Assembly: GCA_934650975.1 (NCBI GenBank)
Contig: CAKUFW010000003.1
Coordinates: forward strand, 1-63,088
Reading direction: 5' to 3'
DNA: 63,088 nt
DNA from: an uncultured Collinsella sp.
Lineage (GTDB): Bacteria > Actinomycetota > Coriobacteriia > Coriobacteriales > Coriobacteriaceae
A program made the position numbers and the translations under genes. This document shows, one piece after another, positions 33,060 through 39,769 of this stretch. Numbering within the stretch: the stretch's first letter is position 1; each line of letters begins with the position of its first letter. Below the pieces are notes generated by a model. It saw nothing but the letters and a program-made list of their open reading frames with translations, ran no database searches and was not told the DNA's origin.

Positions 33060-33282
33060 CGTCACTCCTCTCGGTTATCTCTATCGGCTCTCCCGAGCCG
33101 TCGAGCACGAGCTTAAAGCCCATGTGAGAAGCCATCTCGGCCAGGCCGGACGCTCCGAGGTCGGAACCTTGCTTGAGCGTGTTCCCGATGTAGTTGCGGC
33201 TCTTGCCCATCGCCTTGGAAAGCGCGTACATGCTCATGCCCGAGCGGTCGAGCATTTCCCTAAGCGCCTCTGTTGGTGTCAT
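33016..33282 (-). CDS. XRE-type HTH regulator beside the first operator cluster
   Basis: 88 residues. Residues 4-55 form a helix-turn-helix: TPTEALREMLDRSGMSMYALSKAMGKSRNYIGNTLKQG. The acidic tail follows. Its start at 33282 is preceded by GGGAGGG and faces three copies of an 18-bp palindromic operator, so it is the natural candidate to bind them. It overlaps the next gene by 44 nt. Confidence 0.82.
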   Translation of the reverse strand: MTPTEALREMLDRSGMSMYALSKAMGKSRNYIGNTLKQGSDLGASGLAEMASHMGFKLVLDGSGEPIEITERSDDADDNQGPANKRRG

Positions 33283-33324
33283 TCACCCTCCCTTCAGATC
33301 TGATCACTATTGCACATGATTATA

Positions 33325-33423
33325 GCACAGTAGCTAAAGTGCTAGCACATTTATTATTGTGTGCATATTGTGTGGCCCAGTAGCTATTGTGCAATTCTCA
33401 CTTATGCACAGTAACTATTGTGC
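33325..33423. promoter_or_regulatory. Three copies of an 18-bp operator in a divergent promoter region
   Basis: GCACAGTAGCTAAAGTGC (33325-33342), GCCCAGTAGCTATTGTGC (33375-33392) and GCACAGTAACTATTGTGC (33406-33423). The consensus is an imperfect palindrome with half-site GCACA/TGTGC. The starts are 50 and 31 bp apart. It lies between the minus-strand HTH gene (start 33282) and the plus-strand island (first start 33505), in AT-rich DNA suited to divergent promoters. Confidence 0.75.
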
Positions 33424-33504
33424 AATACTATCAACTGTCAGCAGGGGCCACAGAGGCCACCAGGAAGCCGACAGGCACCTATAAAACCGAAGAGAGGATG
33501 CAGC

Positions 33505-34041
33505 ATGGCAGGGAAGCAAGAGAGCTTGGATCTGATGGTAGGTGGTCAGCTGGTAAGCAACCACACGATCTTGGCCATTGTAGAGGGCATGAGAGCACGA
33601 GGCTACTTCAGGAAAGGCCCCCAGGGCCGAAAGGATGGCCTAGAGCTTGCAACAGCCCTGAAGCTTGTCAACGAGTACATGGCCTACCCAGACCTTGGCA
33701 GGTACACAGTGGAGGCCACGAAGCACAGGCCAATACAGGAGATCCCCAGGGCAGATTACGAGCCGGTGGAGATCATGAGGGCTTGCGACAACTATCTGGC
33801 CCAGATCACCGAGGCATTCAAGGCCAACAGCGACGAGGAGGCCATTATTTACATGGTGAAGGATCTGCGAAAGCAGGTCATAGCCGATGGCATCGAGTCA
33901 GGGGCCTTAAAGGTCAGGAAGTACTTCGGGAAGCATGGCTTCTACTACATGGACGATCAAGGCAAATGGCAGAGTGCCAAGGTCATTGATTGGAACATTG
34001 GCGAGGTTAACCCCATCAGACCGGCAGAGCAGGCGGCCTAG
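33505..34041 (+). CDS. Hypothetical protein, first gene of the plus-strand island
   Basis: 178 residues, MAGKQESLDLMVGGQLVSNH onward, alpha/beta with no recognised domain. Start 33505 has GAGAGG upstream; an in-frame ATG at 33418 lies inside the third operator and is unlikely. Arginine codons are mostly AGG, AGA and CGA, unlike the CGC-rich neighbours, suggesting separate origin. Followed by a perfect hairpin (34050-34072). Confidence 0.65.
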   Translation: MAGKQESLDLMVGGQLVSNHTILAIVEGMRARGYFRKGPQGRKDGLELATALKLVNEYMAYPDLGRYTVEATKHRPIQEIPRADYEPVEIMRACDNYLAQITEAFKANSDEEAIIYMVKDLRKQVIADGIESGALKVRKYFGKHGFYYMDDQGKWQSAKVIDWNIGEVNPIRPAEQAA

Positions 34042-34049
34042 GGCAAGCA

Positions 34050-34072
34050 GGAGGCCCCGAGAAGGGGCCTCC
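34050..34072 (+). other. Intergenic hairpin in the plus-strand island
   Basis: GGAGGCCCC and GGGGCCTCC pair perfectly (9 bp) around GAGAA, with no U-run after it. More likely an RNA stability or processing element than a terminator. Confidence 0.55.
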
Positions 34073-34098
34073 CACGACAACACACAGGAGATCATAAC

Positions 34099-34434
34099 AT
34101 GCAGAAGCTACTCACGAAAGAGCTACAGAAGAAGCTCCCGCCCCTTTACTCACAGGACGGCAAGAAGGCCGAGACCGTTGTGTACGGCCACTGGTTCAGC
34201 TGCTTGAACGGCTGGGACTTCTACGCCACCGAGTACGACGAGGAGACGGGCGACATGTTCGGGTTCGTCTTCGGGGCGGTCCCCGAGATGGGCTACTTCA
34301 ACCTGGCAGAGCTCGAGGAGATCAACAGGAAGTACGGCATGAACTTCTTCGAGCGCGAGACCTACTTCACGCCGAAGAGGGCAATCGAGATCCCGAGGAT
34401 AGCAGAGGCGTTCGGCTACCTATGGGAAAAGTAA
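34099..34434 (+). CDS. DUF2958 family protein
   Basis: 111 residues: MQKLLTKELQKKLPPLYSQD, then the family-typical WDFYATEYDEETGDMFGFVFG, MGYFNLAELEEI and a closing FFERETYFTPKRAIEI. DUF2958 proteins are common on plasmids and phages; function is not known. A plain AGGAG lies upstream. Confidence 0.85.
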   Translation: MQKLLTKELQKKLPPLYSQDGKKAETVVYGHWFSCLNGWDFYATEYDEETGDMFGFVFGAVPEMGYFNLAELEEINRKYGMNFFERETYFTPKRAIEIPRIAEAFGYLWEK

Positions 34435-34446
34435 CGGACAACTACC

Positions 34447-34467
34447 GGGAGGGGCCTCGCCCCTCCC
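34447..34467 (+). other. Intergenic hairpin in the plus-strand island
   Basis: GGGAGGGG and CCCCTCCC pair perfectly around CCTCG, just after the DUF2958 gene and before the next ribosome binding site. No U-run. Confidence 0.55.
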
Positions 34468-34484
34468 ATTAAGGAGGCTACAAG

Positions 34485-35138
34485 ATGGAGCGAGAGAGGA
34501 TCATCGAGAAGATCAAGAAGCTGCGTGAGCACAGCGTCGAGAACGGTTGCAACGAGGCCGAGGCGATCCAGTTCGCCCTCAAGGCCCAGCGTCTGATCGC
34601 GGACAACGACGTGGAGGAATGGGAGCTTGCCGACGAGGTGAAGCAGGTGACCGAGACCGCCACGGCACGAACTGCGAAGTCATGGGCGCCGAACCTCGCA
34701 TCGGTGATCGCCGACAACTTCCGGTGCAGGGTGTACCAGCGCAGGATAACCGATCGCAAGTACGAGTACGTGTTCGTCGGGTGGAAGGCCGACAGCGAGG
34801 CGGCAGAGATCGTCTACCAGAACCTGCTTGAGGTTGGCGACAGGCTGGCGCACGAGTACGAGGACTTCGCCTACACCGACCCCAACGCTTACTCGAACTT
34901 CATCGTCGGATTCGTCGATGGCGTGAAGGGCGAGCTTGAGAAGCAGAGCTTCGAGCTGATGATCGTATGCCCGTCCGAGGTGAGCGACTACTTCGAGAGC
35001 CTGGACCTTGGCAAATCCACGAGGCGAGGCCCGAGGGCTACCAACAGGGACAGCATCAGCAGGGGCCAGGCGGCGGGGCGCGACGCGGTGCGCAGCCGCC
35101 GCATGGATGCTCCGAGGGCAGGGCTTCTCACAGCCTAG
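34485..35138 (+). CDS. DUF2786-type protein
   Basis: 217 residues. The N-terminal MERERIIEKIKKLREHSVENGCNEAEAIQFALKAQRLI (shown by ends) is the DUF2786 pattern of short helices. The next part (ASVIADNFRCRVYQRR, YEYVFVGWKADSEAAEIVYQNL) resembles the domain usually paired with it. The C-terminus is Arg-rich. Function unknown; such proteins occur in phage and conjugative elements. AAGGAGG precedes the ATG. Confidence 0.75.
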   Translation: MERERIIEKIKKLREHSVENGCNEAEAIQFALKAQRLIADNDVEEWELADEVKQVTETATARTAKSWAPNLASVIADNFRCRVYQRRITDRKYEYVFVGWKADSEAAEIVYQNLLEVGDRLAHEYEDFAYTDPNAYSNFIVGFVDGVKGELEKQSFELMIVCPSEVSDYFESLDLGKSTRRGPRATNRDSISRGQAAGRDAVRSRRMDAPRAGLLTA

Positions 35139-35142
35139 CAGG

Positions 35143-35181
35143 TGGCACAGGGACAGGGCATAGGGCCTTGCCCCTGTGCCA
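35143..35181 (+). other. Intergenic hairpin in the plus-strand island
   Basis: TGGCACAGGG (35143-35152) pairs with CCCTGTGCCA (35172-35181), 10 bp, around an internally structured loop. Two copies of CATTAAACCAT follow close by before the next gene. Confidence 0.5.
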
Positions 35182-35233
35182 TCAAACAGGGCATTAAACC
35201 ATAAGGCACGATCACATAAGGGGACATTAAACC

Positions 35234-35557
35234 ATGGTGAAGCAAGGCGACATATTCACGAGGGAAGGCCTTTTCTACCAGGTGACCAGGGCCACAGCGA
35301 AAACAGCCACAATCAAACCCATAAGGGCCGAGTTCGTGGGGCACGCAGACCCCTGGGGATGGGAGAGGGAGTACATGCCGGTACCCGGGGAGTTTATCGA
35401 CGACGATCCAATCATGGGCAGGAAGGCCAGCGCAGAGGGAAAGCGCCTCAAGATTCACGACTACAGCGCGGCAAAGAACATGCCGACCCTCATTTTCGGG
35501 GGCGAAAATCTCTACCTATGGGACGGCGAACCCAGCATTTTCGACACCTACGACTAA
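35234..35557 (+). CDS. Hypothetical protein, plus-strand island
   Basis: 107 residues, MVKQGDIFTREGLFYQVTRA onward, predicted beta-rich at the start and acidic at the end (EPSIFDTYD). No recognised domain. Same AGG-rich codon use as its neighbours. The ATG lies within a repeated CATTAAACCAT context. Confidence 0.6.
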   Translation: MVKQGDIFTREGLFYQVTRATAKTATIKPIRAEFVGHADPWGWEREYMPVPGEFIDDDPIMGRKASAEGKRLKIHDYSAAKNMPTLIFGGENLYLWDGEPSIFDTYD

Positions 35558-35567
35558 GGAGGGAGCA

Positions 35568-35789
35568 ATGCGCAACTCAAGACGATACACCTGCATCATA
35601 AGACACAGCGGCGGCTTCGACGGCGGCTGCGGCGGCATCTACGAGAGGGAGCACAGCTACTACTCGACGCACAGGGCAGGCAGCAAGGCGAACGAGGAGG
35701 ACGCCATAACCACATGGCACAGGCGGAACGGCTACACCGGATGGTGCGAGGTCGTGCCAGGTACTGCGAGGATCGACGAGGAGGGCTAG
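35568..35789 (+). CDS. Hypothetical small protein, plus-strand island
   Basis: 73 residues: RHSGGFDGGCGGIYEREHSYYSTHRAGSKANEEDAI by segments, then WHRRNGYTGWCEVVPGTA. Rich in Gly, Arg and aromatic residues. No family recognised. AAGGAGGGAGCA lies before the ATG, and the next gene starts 2 nt after its stop. Confidence 0.6.
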   Translation: MRNSRRYTCIIRHSGGFDGGCGGIYEREHSYYSTHRAGSKANEEDAITTWHRRNGYTGWCEVVPGTARIDEEG

Positions 35790-35791
35790 CG

Positions 35792-35917
35792 ATGGAAGCA
35801 CGAGAGCCGAAACAGTGGGCCGAGATCCTGAAGATCTTGAAAGATGCCAGGGAAGACCTAGGGAAGGCCATAGGGGCAGAGAAGCCCATAGCCGAGGGGA
35901 TCGCATACAGGCGATAG
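35792..35917 (+). CDS. 41-residue helical protein, last gene of the plus-strand island
   Basis: Begins MEAREPKQWAEILKILKDAR, fully helical and charged. GAGGAGGG upstream supports the start at 35792. No family recognised; ends just before a terminator. Confidence 0.5.
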   Translation: MEAREPKQWAEILKILKDAREDLGKAIGAEKPIAEGIAYRR

Positions 35918-35921
35918 CAGG

Positions 35922-35950
35922 AAGGCCCCGGGGATACCCCGAGGCCTTTT
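35922..35950 (+). terminator. Terminator of the plus-strand island
   Basis: AAGGCCCCGGGG and CCCCGAGGCCTT pair (one mismatch) around ATAC, followed by TTTTG. It ends the plus-strand transcript where it meets the convergent early genes. Confidence 0.82.
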
Positions 35951-35957
35951 GTTGTGG

Positions 35958-36086
35958 CTAGCAAATCCCCCATATAGACATGATCCACCTAAGCAGCAGC
36001 GACACGAGGCCGACGAACAGCAACAGGCAGGCGCATATAGAGCCTACTAGCACGATCCAGGTTATGACCTTCTGTGCGCGCGCCAC
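35958..36086 (-). CDS. 42-residue single-pass membrane protein
   Basis: GTG start overlapping the stop of the MazG-like gene (TAGTG). After ARAQKVITW, residues 11-31 are a strong transmembrane helix (VLVGSICACLLLFVGLVSLL), with a short tail MSIWGIC. It is one of three very small membrane proteins in the early region. Function unknown. Confidence 0.45.
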   Translation of the reverse strand: MARAQKVITWIVLVGSICACLLLFVGLVSLLLRWIMSIWGIC

Positions 36087-36625
36087 TATTCGGCACCCCC
36101 CATCGCCTTGCACCTCTTCACCAGATGCTTGCACATCATGATCCCGGCGGTGACGTTATGTACGTTTGCCATGTCCTGCCCGATAACCTGCTCGCAGTAC
36201 CCGATCGGCGACATCGCGCTATCGTGCTCGATCGCCTCCCACGAGTCGCTGGACTTCTGTCTCACCTCAATGGGCACGAAAACGAAACGCTTGCACTTCT
36301 CGCGCGTGCACTGGCTCCCACGATCGACCATGCCGGTTATGCGCCCGCGCTTGCGGTTGCGATCCTCGCAGTCCCACAGGGCAAGGCGTAGGTCGTCGCA
36401 CCCGACCGCAGCGGCCATGTTGCAGCATGCCTGGATCATGTCGCAAAGCTCGGCGATGAGGTCGCTGGAATCGCTGAAGGTGTCCTTATCGAGCTTCTGC
36501 CAAGCGCCGAAGACCTCCGCAGCCTCTTCCAAGACTTTCATAGCCTGGGCCTTACCGCATTCTACGTTGTCGAACACTGCCACGCTGCCAAGTTCCACCG
36601 TGTTCTGGTAGGTATCGTCAAACAT
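36086..36625 (-). CDS. MazG-like nucleotide pyrophosphohydrolase
   Basis: 179 residues. LEEAAEVFGAWQKL (E-x2-E) and later DLIAELCDMIQACCNMAAA (E-x2-D) give the metal-binding helices of all-alpha NTP pyrophosphatases. The second half (CTREKCKRFVFVPIE, ANVHNVTAGIMMCKHLVKRC) is Cys-rich and not part of the family. Phage MazG-like enzymes adjust nucleotide or alarmone pools. GGAGG precedes the ATG. Confidence 0.8.
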   Translation of the reverse strand: MFDDTYQNTVELGSVAVFDNVECGKAQAMKVLEEAAEVFGAWQKLDKDTFSDSSDLIAELCDMIQACCNMAAAVGCDDLRLALWDCEDRNRKRGRITGMVDRGSQCTREKCKRFVFVPIEVRQKSSDSWEAIEHDSAMSPIGYCEQVIGQDMANVHNVTAGIMMCKHLVKRCKAMGGAE

Positions 36626-36742
36626 CTATCCTCCAATGATCATGCGGGCCAGCGATACCGCCGCCCACAGCGTAAGTCCGTCTATTAGCAGGGATGCCGC
36701 TATCACGAGCAGACATCCCCGGTTGCATCCTGGGCGGCTCAT
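36626..36742 (-). CDS. 38-residue membrane protein
   Basis: MSRPGCNRGCLLVIAASLLI and the following residues form one transmembrane helix. The ATG overlaps the upstream stop (ATGA). No family recognised. Confidence 0.5.
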   Translation of the reverse strand: MSRPGCNRGCLLVIAASLLIDGLTLWAAVSLARMIIGG

Positions 36743-36966
36743 TCGTCCTCCCACCTGACGGTTCCATCGTCGTACTCGGCCTTGAGCCAGTCCAGATACT
36801 CGCCCCATGAGCCGAAGTCCCGCACCCAGCGCGATTCGAACGCGCACGTTGTGAAGGGGTTGCACTCGCTCAGCGAGATTTTGAACCGCCGCCCGTCGCG
36901 CAGCATGCGCACCTCCATGCGCATCGCGGCCTCGGGCGTGCCGAAGTACCGCTCCAAGTTAGTCAA
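36739..36966 (-). CDS. Hypothetical small phage protein
   Basis: 75 residues, TTG start with GGAGG 7 nt upstream. It contains TNLERYFGTPEAAMRMEVRM and WVRDFGSWGEYLDWLKAEYDD. No recognised domain; coupled with the membrane protein gene after it. Confidence 0.55.
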   Translation of the reverse strand: MTNLERYFGTPEAAMRMEVRMLRDGRRFKISLSECNPFTTCAFESRWVRDFGSWGEYLDWLKAEYDDGTVRWEDE

Positions 36967-36977
36967 TCGTCAACCTC

Positions 36978-37106
36978 CTACCCGCAGGCGAGCAGGGCCA
37001 GAACCACCAGCCCCGCCGCCAGCGTTCTGATTACATAAAGCTCAAGGGCCACAACCGCGACAAGCAGCGCGACGCATGATGCCGCTATCCATCGAACCGT
37101 TTGCAC
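36978..37106 (-). CDS. 42-residue double-helix membrane protein
   Basis: GTG at 37106 has AGGAGG 5 nt upstream. Two hydrophobic stretches (IAASCVALLVAVVALELYV and LAAGLVVLALLACG) are divided by a single Arg. It overlaps the end of the upstream gene by 22 nt. Size and membrane content resemble small holin-like or exclusion proteins, but nothing specific is shown. Confidence 0.45.
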   Translation of the reverse strand: MQTVRWIAASCVALLVAVVALELYVIRTLAAGLVVLALLACG

Positions 37107-37375
37107 CAGTCCTCCTGCATGTCCTTGTAGTGTTCGACGATCCAGTCTCGCGCCCACTTCGCAGCCTCCCATGCCGCCATCGGCTCCTTCGCCTCCTGGG
37201 CGCTGAAAGCCTCCTCGAACTCAAGCTCGCAGATGCCGTAGTCGCAGCATCCCTCTATGCAGTGGGCGCAATCTCCGCAAGCCGGTTCGTCCACCCGGTT
37301 CCACGGCGCGTCCGGATCGCCGTCGAAGCACCCTGGCGGCAGGTTCCAGCCGCTTGACGGCTCATATCCACACAT
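37085..37375 (-). CDS. Cysteine-rich hypothetical protein
   Basis: 96 residues. The pattern CGDCAHCIEGCCDYGIC suggests a metal-binding site, and the C-terminal half is helical and rich in Trp/Ala (PMAAWEAAKWARDWIVEHYK). The start overlaps the preceding stop (TGATG). No family assigned. Confidence 0.6.
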   Translation of the reverse strand: MCGYEPSSGWNLPPGCFDGDPDAPWNRVDEPACGDCAHCIEGCCDYGICELEFEEAFSAQEAKEPMAAWEAAKWARDWIVEHYKDMQEDWCKRFDG

Positions 37376-37455
37376 CAGAAAACCTCCCTCGCCAGCCTCT
37401 CGGAGCAGCTGTCGCACATCATGCTCTTATCGCTCATGCAGTAATCGCAGCTCAT
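37375..37455 (-). CDS. 26-residue double-CxxC mini-protein
   Basis: Contains CDYC and CDSC separated by nine residues, a compact zinc knuckle. ATG 37455 overlaps the methyltransferase stop (ATGA), and its stop overlaps the next start. Too short for usual gene calling, but both junctions support it. Confidence 0.5.
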   Translation of the reverse strand: MSCDYCMSDKSMMCDSCSERLAREVF

Positions 37456-37790
37456 GAAATCTCGCCCGCCTCGGCCATGGCGATCCTCTCGCCGATGAAC
37501 CTCATCACGGGCACGGCCATGCTGTTGCCGATCGCCTTGTAGCGCGGGCCGTCGGGGCACTCGTCCGCCGGCTTGCCGCGATACGGAATCTTGGTCCAAT
37601 CGTCCGGAAAACCCTGAAGACGCTCGCACTCGCGTGGCGTGAGTCTTCGCACAACCATGTCGCCTCCTTCCTCGCTGAAAAGCGTCTGAGTGTTGCTGGT
37701 GGAGAGGGTGAGCGACACTTCGTCGCTCACCAGCGCTCCTTTGCCGCCGCCCGCGCATCCGCAGCGGACGAGCAGCGTGCAGGCGCTCAC
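37452..37790 (-). CDS. C-terminal part of a cytosine-5 DNA methyltransferase
   Basis: 112 residues from GTG 37790 that overlaps the preceding stop (GTGA). It has the late motifs of C5 methyltransferases: RRLTPRECERLQGFPDDWT and KAIGNSMAVPVM (motifs IX-X region), preceded by GCAGGGKGALVSDEVSLTLS from the target-recognition region. In related phage enzymes this is one chain with the N-terminal part, so here it is either a separately translated subunit or the tail of a broken gene. Confidence 0.75.
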   Translation of the reverse strand: MSACTLLVRCGCAGGGKGALVSDEVSLTLSTSNTQTLFSEEGGDMVVRRLTPRECERLQGFPDDWTKIPYRGKPADECPDGPRYKAIGNSMAVPVMRFIGERIAMAEAGEIS

Positions 37791-38604
37791 AGGCACACCG
37801 ACGGCGCGTCGCCGCCCACCTTGAGCGTGCCAACCATGTCGTATCCGATCGCCGTGTTGGCGTTGAGGTCGGCCATCGTTATCGGCTCGTCGATGGGGTA
37901 CACGGCGGGGTTGTGCCAATCGGCGGTGAGCGTGGGGGACTGCTCGGGTTCCGCTCCTACTCCTCCCGCGCCCGCTCCCTGGTGGTACTTGAAGCCTGCG
38001 CTATGAGGGCTTCTTCCAGCCTCTTCGGCAAGGCTCGCCCTCTTTTCCGCGCTCGATTCAAGATCCCCTCGCATGCTCTCCGGCTCAATGAGTACGCCGA
38101 CGGGGGGGGGCAGGCTCCAAGATGTCCGACAAGAAAGAGACGGCGGCGTCTTTGGGCCACTCCGAAGAACTGCGCATCGAGTACGCGCCACGCCAGACCG
38201 TACCCGAGCTTGTCCATTTCGGACAGGAGCTGTCGGAAAGCCTCCCCATTCTCGCTTGAGAGCGCTCCCGGGACGTTTTCCCAAAGAAACCATCGAGGAC
38301 GTATCTCACGTACCGCCCGAATGTACTCGAACATGAGTCCTGACTCACCTTGCAACCCCTCCCGTTTGCCCGCGATCGAGAAGGACTGGCACGGGCTTCC
38401 GCCAACCACCAGATCCACCTTGTTGCGGTACTTCTTCCAGTTCATCTTGGTAACGTCGCCGATATTCGGAACCTCTGGGTACCGCTCGGCCAACACGGCG
38501 CTGGGGAACTCGTCGAACTCGGCGAAGCACGCAGGCTCCCAGCCAAGCGGCTCCCACGCCACGGTTGCGGCCTCTATACCGCTGAAAAGCGAGACGTACT
38601 TCAT
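37787..38604 (-). pseudogene. Cytosine-5 DNA methyltransferase N-terminal part, frame set by a 9-nt homopolymer
   Basis: The reading frame from ATG 38604 has MKYVSLFSGIEAATVAWE (motif I), VVGGSPCQSFS (catalytic Cys, motif IV), FLWENVPG (VI) and QRRRRLFLVG (VIII). It then meets a run of nine Cs in the coding strand (38102-38110) and, as given, leaves the family sequence. One more C would restore the frame into VGVLIEPESMRGD, then GFKYHQGAGAGG and SPTLTADWHNPAVYPI, all typical of phage C5 enzymes, ending at 37787. A phase-variable gene, a decayed gene and a sequencing error are all possible. Methylation would shield phage DNA from restriction. Confidence 0.8.
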
Positions 38605-38921
38605 TGGTGCGCCCCCAATGCTTGCTCGACGAGCATGAAGAAGCGGCGCTCGGCGCTGTCCGACGGGTTGCGCTTGCGCATGTCGGCAATCTTCAGCAGC
38701 TCGTCTTCCTCGTAATAGGTGGCATCCCAATCGACCTCGGGCCAGTCGTAGCAGGAGCAGTGCCAGCCCTCCAGCAAGATATAGCCTTTGTCGTAATAGT
38801 CGTTGATTCCATCGCTGGCGTAGATCAGCATGTAGCGCTCTTCGCTGTAATTAGGCTCGCTTTGAGCCGCGCAGATGATGCGCCACGGCTCGATTATTTT
38901 CGGCGCCTCGATGGTCTTCAT
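38601..38921 (-). CDS. Hypothetical early phage protein
   Basis: 106 residues with KIIEPWRIICAAQSEPNYSE and the aromatic-rich HCSCYDWPEVDWDATYYEEDELL. Overlaps both neighbours by 4 nt (ATGA). No family recognised. Confidence 0.6.
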   Translation of the reverse strand: MKTIEAPKIIEPWRIICAAQSEPNYSEERYMLIYASDGINDYYDKGYILLEGWHCSCYDWPEVDWDATYYEEDELLKIADMRKRNPSDSAERRFFMLVEQALGAHQ

Positions 38922-39166
38922 GACTCGTCACCATCCCCGTCAATCGGTCCGAAGTCGCACCAACGAGTGCCGCGCACCAGGTGGACTTCCGCCCTCGTGT
39001 ACCTCGTACCATTAAGCCTGTTAGTGTGCTCAAGGTACTTCTCGCACAAGCAGTGATCATTACCGCTCGGATAGTGTGCTCGCATAAAATGCTCGCACTT
39101 GTCGCAGGTAGGCGTAGTCACCAACCGCAGATACTTGATGGGGTGCTTCCATTTGCTAATCCTCAT
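38918..39166 (-). CDS. Small cysteine/histidine-rich protein
   Basis: 82 residues; CDKCEHFMRAH and CLCEKYLEH give a probable zinc site. Acidic C-terminus. GGAGG precedes the ATG, and the next gene overlaps by ATGA. Role unknown. Confidence 0.6.
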   Translation of the reverse strand: MRISKWKHPIKYLRLVTTPTCDKCEHFMRAHYPSGNDHCLCEKYLEHTNRLNGTRYTRAEVHLVRGTRWCDFGPIDGDGDES

Positions 39167-39521
39167 ACAGCACCTCCAACCCGTAGGCTTTGGCTGCGTC
39201 GTGCTCGATCTTGCAGCCGCGTGCGTCTTCCCAGCCCTTCACGAAGTAGGCCGCGTGGCACAGGCTCATGTTCTCAAGCGACTTGGCGAGGTAGCACAGT
39301 GGGACCTGCACCACGCCGCGCTCCTCCATGGCCTCGTCGCTGTACCACTCGTCGGTGAACAGAGTGTTCACGACCTCGTAGCCCATCTGGCGCAGCTTCG
39401 CCACCGCGAGGTCGCGCGTGGCGGCGATCTCCTCGTCGGTCTTGCCTGCCATGGGCTGGGAGATCATAGCCTTCTTCACGGTCTCCTCGAAGCTATCTGC
39501 CTCGTTCGTCTTCTCGATCAT
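39156..39521 (-). CDS. DUF4406 protein (nucleoside deoxyribosyltransferase-like fold)
   Basis: 121 residues. KKAMISQPMAGKTDEEI is the N-terminal strand-loop of the family, followed by MGYEVVNTLF, LAKSLENMSLCHAAYFVKGWEDARGC in parts and EHDAAKAYGLEVLYED. DUF4406 is related to nucleoside 2-deoxyribosyltransferases and is common in phages; its substrate is unknown. ATG 39521 has TAGGAG upstream. Confidence 0.82.
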   Translation of the reverse strand: MIEKTNEADSFEETVKKAMISQPMAGKTDEEIAATRDLAVAKLRQMGYEVVNTLFTDEWYSDEAMEERGVVQVPLCYLAKSLENMSLCHAAYFVKGWEDARGCKIEHDAAKAYGLEVLYED

Positions 39522-39532
39522 CTTTCGGTCTC

Positions 39533-39769
39533 CTATCGAATGAATTGGTATCTGTTCCGCCCCATGCATCCCGCCGCCTCTATGACGACGGCCTTCTCGA
39601 AGCACCCGTCGCAGAGGTCAATCGTCTCTTCTTTAACGTAGGGAGTGCACGGCCTTCCTTCGTTCTGCTCGGTCGTCCACCTCACGGGGAGGGTGATGGA
39701 ATGGGCTCGTTCGATCCCTCTTCCGCACACGTCGCACTTGAACGTGTCGGGATGCTTAATCGTCGCCAT
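39533..39769 (-). CDS. Small zinc-binding-type protein
   Basis: 78 residues with FKCDVCGRGIERAH near the N-terminus and LCDGCFEKAV later, two CxxC pairs typical of a treble-clef or zinc-ribbon protein. It overlaps the preceding gene by 14 nt. Confidence 0.65.
   Translation of the reverse strand: MATIKHPDTFKCDVCGRGIERAHSITLPVRWTTEQNEGRPCTPYVKEETIDLCDGCFEKAVVIEAAGCMGRNRYQFIR

Noticed and set aside
33325..33423. Spaced repeats taken as a CRISPR array
   Set aside because: Only three imperfect 18-bp copies with unequal spacing in a divergent promoter region, no cas genes. They fit operators.
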